Positions 6,651 through 10,205 of a DNA stretch of 10,205 bases are shown one piece after another. Origin of the DNA: Candidatus Desulfofervidaceae bacterium (GTDB lineage: Bacteria > Desulfobacterota > Desulfofervidia > Desulfofervidales > Desulfofervidaceae); contig JAGHCL010000167.1 of the NCBI GenBank assembly GCA_021160485.1, positions 1 to 10,205 on the forward strand. The letters are read 5' to 3'. The notes under the pieces were generated by a model that saw only the letters and a program-made list of their open reading frames with translations, was not told where the DNA came from and did no database searches. The position numbers and the translations under genes are program-made. Position 1 is the first letter of the stretch, and each line of letters opens with the position of its first letter.

Positions 6651-7407
6651 CAATTTTGAAACCACGGTGGACTTAAAATTATCCACACAATGGTTAGGGA
6701 AAAATCTTCTTTTTTACCGTTGCCTTGATTCCACTAACAACTTTACTTTAAAGTTGGCCAGAAAAAAAGCCCCACATGGCACAGTTGTTTGGGCCAGAGA
6801 ACAAACGGCTGGGCGAGGGAGAGGCAATAAAACCTGGTATTCGCCACCAGGCACAGGTCTTTACTTTAGTATCCTTCTCTACCCTCCGGTGCCACTTTTT
6901 ACCTGGCCCCTTTTATCCTTGGTAACCGGCGTGGCTGCTGCTAAGGCACTAGAAAATAAGACAGGTGAAGCTATGGGGTTAAAATGGCCAAATGACATCT
7001 GGGGGCACGGACATAAGTTAGGTGGCATCCTTACCGAAAGTCAGGGACAAGCAGTAGTAATTGGCATTGGGTTAAATATAAACCATGATTTTTTTTCACC
7101 TGAATTTTGCCAAGCCACTTCTTTATTTTTATTGACACAAAAACATTTTGTATTAGAAGAGGTATTGGCTGATTTGCTTTTGCATTTAGAACGGGCATAT
7201 GATGCGTTTTTCCAGGGTGATAAATCCTTTTTGAGCGAATGGCGTAAACGAAACATATTAAAAAATAAAAAAGTAACCATTCGCACAGGCGATAAGATAA
7301 CCACTGGCTGGGTATCGGATATAGACGACCAAGGAGCCCTGATTTTAGAAAAAGCAAAAGGTAAAACATATGCTATTGTCAGTGGGGAAGTGTTAAAAAT
7401 AGAATAG
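6631..7407 (+). CDS. birA: Biotin-[acetyl-CoA-carboxylase] ligase, monofunctional (class I)
   Basis: Activates biotin with ATP to biotinyl-5'-AMP and transfers it to the carrier lysine of biotin-dependent carboxylases, in the cytoplasm. The protein has 258 residues. Catalytic-domain landmarks are DSTN (33-36), EQTAGRGRGNKTWYSPPGTG (57-76; the biotinyl-AMP loop GRGRGNKxW), KWPND (118-122), GGIL (131-134) and GIGLNIN (145-151). A small C-terminal SH3-like domain (about 212-258) ends VSGEVLKIE. The roughly 60-residue N-terminal winged helix of E. coli BirA (321 aa) is absent, so this protein should not act as the bio-operon repressor. It begins with GTG overlapping the 133-aa gene, and the peptidase gene starts 10 nt after its stop. 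The biotin acceptor is not encoded in this window. The gene symbol is used in the broad sense. Confidence 0.95.
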   Translation: MKAPLDSNFETTVDLKLSTQWLGKNLLFYRCLDSTNNFTLKLARKKAPHGTVVWAREQTAGRGRGNKTWYSPPGTGLYFSILLYPPVPLFTWPLLSLVTGVAAAKALENKTGEAMGLKWPNDIWGHGHKLGGILTESQGQAVVIGIGLNINHDFFSPEFCQATSLFLLTQKHFVLEEVLADLLLHLERAYDAFFQGDKSFLSEWRKRNILKNKKVTIRTGDKITTGWVSDIDDQGALILEKAKGKTYAIVSGEVLKIE

Positions 7408-7417
7408 GACTGGTGAG

Positions 7418-10042
7418 ATGAGCAAGAAATGTTTTTTATTTACAATCTTTCTTTTTATGGGGGTGATAATGACACCAGCGTACACTCAAGCACAATTACC
7501 GCTGGAGAAGGTGATTAATTTCAAGTTGCCTTCCGGATTGGAAGTAGTCTTGCAGGAAAGTGACACTGCACCAGTTGTGGCAATCCAAATCTGGGTTAAG
7601 ACAGGTAGTGCTTATGAAAGTGAAACTGAAGCCGGCATAAGCCATCTCATTGAACATATGGTCTTTAAAGGCACACAACATTATAAACCTGGCGAAATTG
7701 CCAAAATTATTGAAGGCAACGGAGGTTCTATCAATGCTTACACCAGTTTTGATTACACTGTCTACCACGTCGTCATGCCTGCGTCCAAGTGGCAGGTAGG
7801 ACTGAATGTGCTAGCAGATATGGTACAAAATGCCTTATTTGACCCCCAGGAGCTGGCGAGTGAGAAAAAAGTGGTTTTGGAAGAAATAAGCAAAGACGAA
7901 GATTCCCCTTTCCATATCTTATCAAACACTCTCTTTTCTACTGCCTATAAGGTTTACCCTTACCGCCGTCCCATTATTGGCTATACAAAGACGGTACGCA
8001 CCTTCTCCCGGGAAGATGTGTTTAGGTACTATAAAAAATGGTATCAACCTGCCAATATGGTGGCAGTCATCGTTGGAGATATAAAGAAGGAAGAGGTTAA
8101 GGATGCTTTAAATCAACTTTTCCCTGTTTCAGATACAGTGTCTGTTTTTAATCCCCCGCAAGAGCCGCCGCAAAAAGAATTAAGGTTCGTCACCTTAAAT
8201 AAACCCTTTAAAGAGACTTATCTAGGATTGGGCTTTCCTATTCCGGGTGTGGGCAAGGAAGACACCTATGCTTTGGATGTCCTTTCTGAAATTTTAGGTG
8301 GGAGTGAAAGTGCCCGCCTTAATGTAATTCTGAAGCTAAAGAAGTCCATTGTGCATTCTATTGGCACCCACGCTTTTACTCCTAAAGGCCCGGGGCTTTT
8401 CATAATTCAATCTCTGCTTGAGGTGAAAAATCTAAAGACCGCTTTAAAGGAAATTTTTACCCAGATAGAAAAGATTAAAAATGAAGGCGTGTTGTCAGAA
8501 GAACTGGCAAAGGCCAAATTGAATTTAGAGTCTGAGTTTATTTACGACCAGGAAACAATGGAAGGATGGGGTAGAACCCTGGGATTCTTTCAGGTAGTTG
8601 AAGGAGATGCAAGAAGGTGTGAGGACTATCTGGCGAACATTAGGGCAGTAACAGAAGAAAAAGTGAAAGAAGTTGCGCGAAAATATTTTAATCCAAAACA
8701 CCTTTCTCTGGTAGTTGTTGCCCCTGAAGAAGCACAGGTTAAACTCACGGCCAAAGAAATACAATCACTCTGGCCCAGTCTTTTGGAAACCAAACCCCCA
8801 ACAAGGAATCCATCTGTTCAAAAATTTGTTCTAGATAATGGCCTCACTCTTTTGGTCAAAGAAAATCATCACCTGCCTACTTTTGCTGTAACAGCTGTTT
8901 TTATGGGAGGGCTAAGGGCAGAAACACCTAAAACAAATGGTGTTTCTAATTTTGTTGCCAGAATGTTGACCCGGGGGACTTCAAAACATTCGGCTATAGA
9001 AATAGCCACCATAATTGATAGTATGGCAGGGCAAATAGATACCTTTTCTGGCTGGAATACCTTTGGACTTAATGGCCATTTTCTTACCCGTTTTTTCCCA
9101 GAGGCCATGCAGTTGGTTGCAGAAATCTTGCGAGAGCCTGCCTTTGCTCCGGAAGAAATGGAGAAAATCCGCACCTTGATTTTGGCAGCGATCAAACAAA
9201 AAGAAGATAGACCATCGTCTTTGGCTTTTACTCAATTTTATAAAACCCTCTATGGAAATCACCCTTATGGCATGGATATCCTTGGCACAGAAGAAACTAT
9301 CAAGAAAATAACCAGTGATGACTTGAAAAGATTTTATCATACCTATGCCAAACCCAATAACATGGTGTTGGCTGTAGTTGGCCGGGTAAATGCTAATGAA
9401 ATATTGAAGACGGTCAAAAGGCTCTTTGGCGATTGGCCCAAACAGGAGATAACCTTCTCTCAACCACCCTTACCGACAGCACCTAATGTACCAGTATCTA
9501 CCAAGAAAATATTACCCAAAGAACAAGTGCACTTTGTCCTGGGGAGTCTTGGCACTACCATGTATGCCAAAGATAAGCTTGCACTGGCGGTTTTAGATGC
9601 CATTCTTTCAGGGCAAGGCGGGCGTTTATTCATCAACCTTAGAGATAAAAAAGGTCTGGCCTATGCCTTAACCTTTGTACACAGAGAAGGAATAGAACCA
9701 GGTATGTGGGCAGTATATATGGCTACTAGTCCACAGAAACTTAATGAAGCGATAGAAGGAGTGAAAGAAGAACTTAGAAAAATAATTAAGGATGGGATTA
9801 GTAAAGCAGAACTCAACCGGGCAAAGGAATATGTTTTAGGAAATTTTGTTATTGGTCTGCAGACCAATGGGCAACAAGCAATGTCCATGGCCCTTAATGA
9901 GCTTTATGGTCTTGGCTATAACTATGATGAGGTTTATCAGGAAAAAATTAAAAAGGTAACTACACAAGACATCATCAAAGCTATAAGAACTTATCTTGCT
10001 CAAGAAGGTTATGTGTTAAGTCTTGTGGGACCAGTAGAATAA
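7418..10042 (+). CDS. Secreted M16 (pitrilysin-family) zinc metallopeptidase, two tandem halves
   Basis: An 874-residue peptidase with a Sec signal peptide (MSKKC then hydrophobic 6-18; likely cleavage after about AYTQA, 21-25), hence periplasmic or exported. The first half (about 33-455) carries the inverted zinc site HLIEH (H76, E79, H80) with the third ligand probably E156 in VVLEEI. The second half (about 468-874) repeats the fold, but its motif is replaced by NFVAR (511-515), so it is non-catalytic. It retains LFINLRDKKGLAYA (737-750), matching the Arg...Tyr substrate-binding pair that M16 C-halves supply; the equivalent place in half one (LNVILKLKKSIVHS) lacks it. The halves therefore look complementary, forming one clamshell active site. 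AGGA (7406-7409) precedes the ATG at 8 nt, and it is the last gene of the operon. Likely role: degradation of peptides or misfolded envelope proteins; specific substrates are unknown. Confidence 0.95.
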   Translation: MSKKCFLFTIFLFMGVIMTPAYTQAQLPLEKVINFKLPSGLEVVLQESDTAPVVAIQIWVKTGSAYESETEAGISHLIEHMVFKGTQHYKPGEIAKIIEGNGGSINAYTSFDYTVYHVVMPASKWQVGLNVLADMVQNALFDPQELASEKKVVLEEISKDEDSPFHILSNTLFSTAYKVYPYRRPIIGYTKTVRTFSREDVFRYYKKWYQPANMVAVIVGDIKKEEVKDALNQLFPVSDTVSVFNPPQEPPQKELRFVTLNKPFKETYLGLGFPIPGVGKEDTYALDVLSEILGGSESARLNVILKLKKSIVHSIGTHAFTPKGPGLFIIQSLLEVKNLKTALKEIFTQIEKIKNEGVLSEELAKAKLNLESEFIYDQETMEGWGRTLGFFQVVEGDARRCEDYLANIRAVTEEKVKEVARKYFNPKHLSLVVVAPEEAQVKLTAKEIQSLWPSLLETKPPTRNPSVQKFVLDNGLTLLVKENHHLPTFAVTAVFMGGLRAETPKTNGVSNFVARMLTRGTSKHSAIEIATIIDSMAGQIDTFSGWNTFGLNGHFLTRFFPEAMQLVAEILREPAFAPEEMEKIRTLILAAIKQKEDRPSSLAFTQFYKTLYGNHPYGMDILGTEETIKKITSDDLKRFYHTYAKPNNMVLAVVGRVNANEILKTVKRLFGDWPKQEITFSQPPLPTAPNVPVSTKKILPKEQVHFVLGSLGTTMYAKDKLALAVLDAILSGQGGRLFINLRDKKGLAYALTFVHREGIEPGMWAVYMATSPQKLNEAIEGVKEELRKIIKDGISKAELNRAKEYVLGNFVIGLQTNGQQAMSMALNELYGLGYNYDEVYQEKIKKVTTQDIIKAIRTYLAQEGYVLSLVGPVE

Positions 10043-10205
10043 CCAAGGGTTACTTTTAAACAATCTTTGTAAAATCTCTGCTCAGTCAAGTCCCAAACTT
10101 CCTGTAAAAAGGGTAGCCGAACATAATCAACCTTACGCCATCTTTTAGCCGCCCTGATAAGCACTGAAAACACTAATTTTAAGGCCGATTTCTCTGTCAA
10201 AAAAC
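10009..10205 (-). CDS. 3' end of an open frame, possibly IS256/Mutator-type transposase C-terminus (partial)
   Basis: A leftward reading frame enters from beyond the right edge and ends at TAA (10011-10009). The visible part reads FLTEKSALKLVFSVLIRAAK and continues RWRKVDYVRLPF. The ESALKL...(I/A)..RW pattern recalls the C-terminal tail of Mutator/IS256-family transposases (typically T-E-x-S-A-L-K-L-x-x, then K-[KR]-W). The apparent internal TTG at 10200 is probably not a true start, because the frame stays open to the window edge. The last 11 codons overlap the end of the peptidase gene convergently, and the tail after about residue 45 looks unlike a transposase, suggesting a truncated or decayed element whose frame reads into host sequence. 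The call rests on motif memory only. Confidence 0.4.
   Translation of the reverse strand, partial: FLTEKSALKLVFSVLIRAAKRWRKVDYVRLPFLQEVWDLTEQRFYKDCLKVTLGYSTGPTRLNT
10040..10057 (+). terminator. Weak hairpin plus T-run after the peptidase gene
   Basis: TAACC (10040-10044, beginning with the stop codon), a 3-nt loop AAG and GGTTA (10048-10052) form a 5-bp stem, followed by CTTTT. It is in the right place to end the rightward operon, but the stem is short and A/U-rich and the T-run is brief, so it is a marginal intrinsic terminator. No stronger hairpin was seen up to the window edge. Confidence 0.3.

Noticed and set aside
8869..9463. Overlapping minus-strand open frames of 108 and 160 codons inside the M16 peptidase gene.
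   Set aside because: No recognisable motifs; the plus-strand frame is clearly coding through this whole stretch.

Overview
The window reads as an ordinary chromosomal segment of an A+T-rich, Gram-negative, probably anaerobic bacterium. It has a sigma-54 two-component system, a selenocysteine-synthesis gene (selA), a stand-alone pyruvate-kinase-C-terminal-like protein of a type common in anaerobes and archaea, and a signal-peptide-bearing M16 peptidase. Together these suggest a deep-branching sulfate-reducer-type lineage (Desulfobacterota / Thermodesulfobacteria-like, possibly thermophilic). That placement is inference from gene content and protein style, not from a marker gene.

Layout: two operons diverge from a 137-bp intergenic region (4707-4843). 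The leftward operon runs from 4706 to 23: a pyruvate-kinase alpha/beta-domain protein, glucose-6-phosphate isomerase (pgi), a membrane sensor histidine kinase and an NtrC-type sigma-54 response regulator. The gaps are 9, 1 and 15 nt. A near-consensus sigma-70 promoter (TTGACA, 18 nt, TATCAT) sits in front of it. The rightward operon runs from 4844 to 10042: selA, an unrecognised 133-codon gene, a monofunctional biotin-protein ligase (birA-type, GTG start) and a periplasmic two-part M16 zinc peptidase. Its junctions are 4 nt, a 20-nt overlap and 10 nt. At the right edge, convergent to the peptidase, lies the end of an open frame that resembles the C-terminus of an IS256/Mutator-type transposase.

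Working together: the kinase and regulator form a cognate pair whose signal and targets cannot be read from this window. Their tight coupling to a glycolytic/gluconeogenic isomerase is the most distinctive contextual feature. SelA converts Ser-tRNA(Sec) to Sec-tRNA(Sec); selB is not here. The biotin ligase would load biotin on carboxylase carrier proteins encoded elsewhere. The M16 protein acts outside the cytoplasm.

I did not find a CRISPR array, phage genes, tRNA or rRNA, or a clearly novel multi-gene system. The best leads are the uncharacterised 133-aa protein, the pgi/two-component coupling, and the repeat-plus-T-tract leader of selA.
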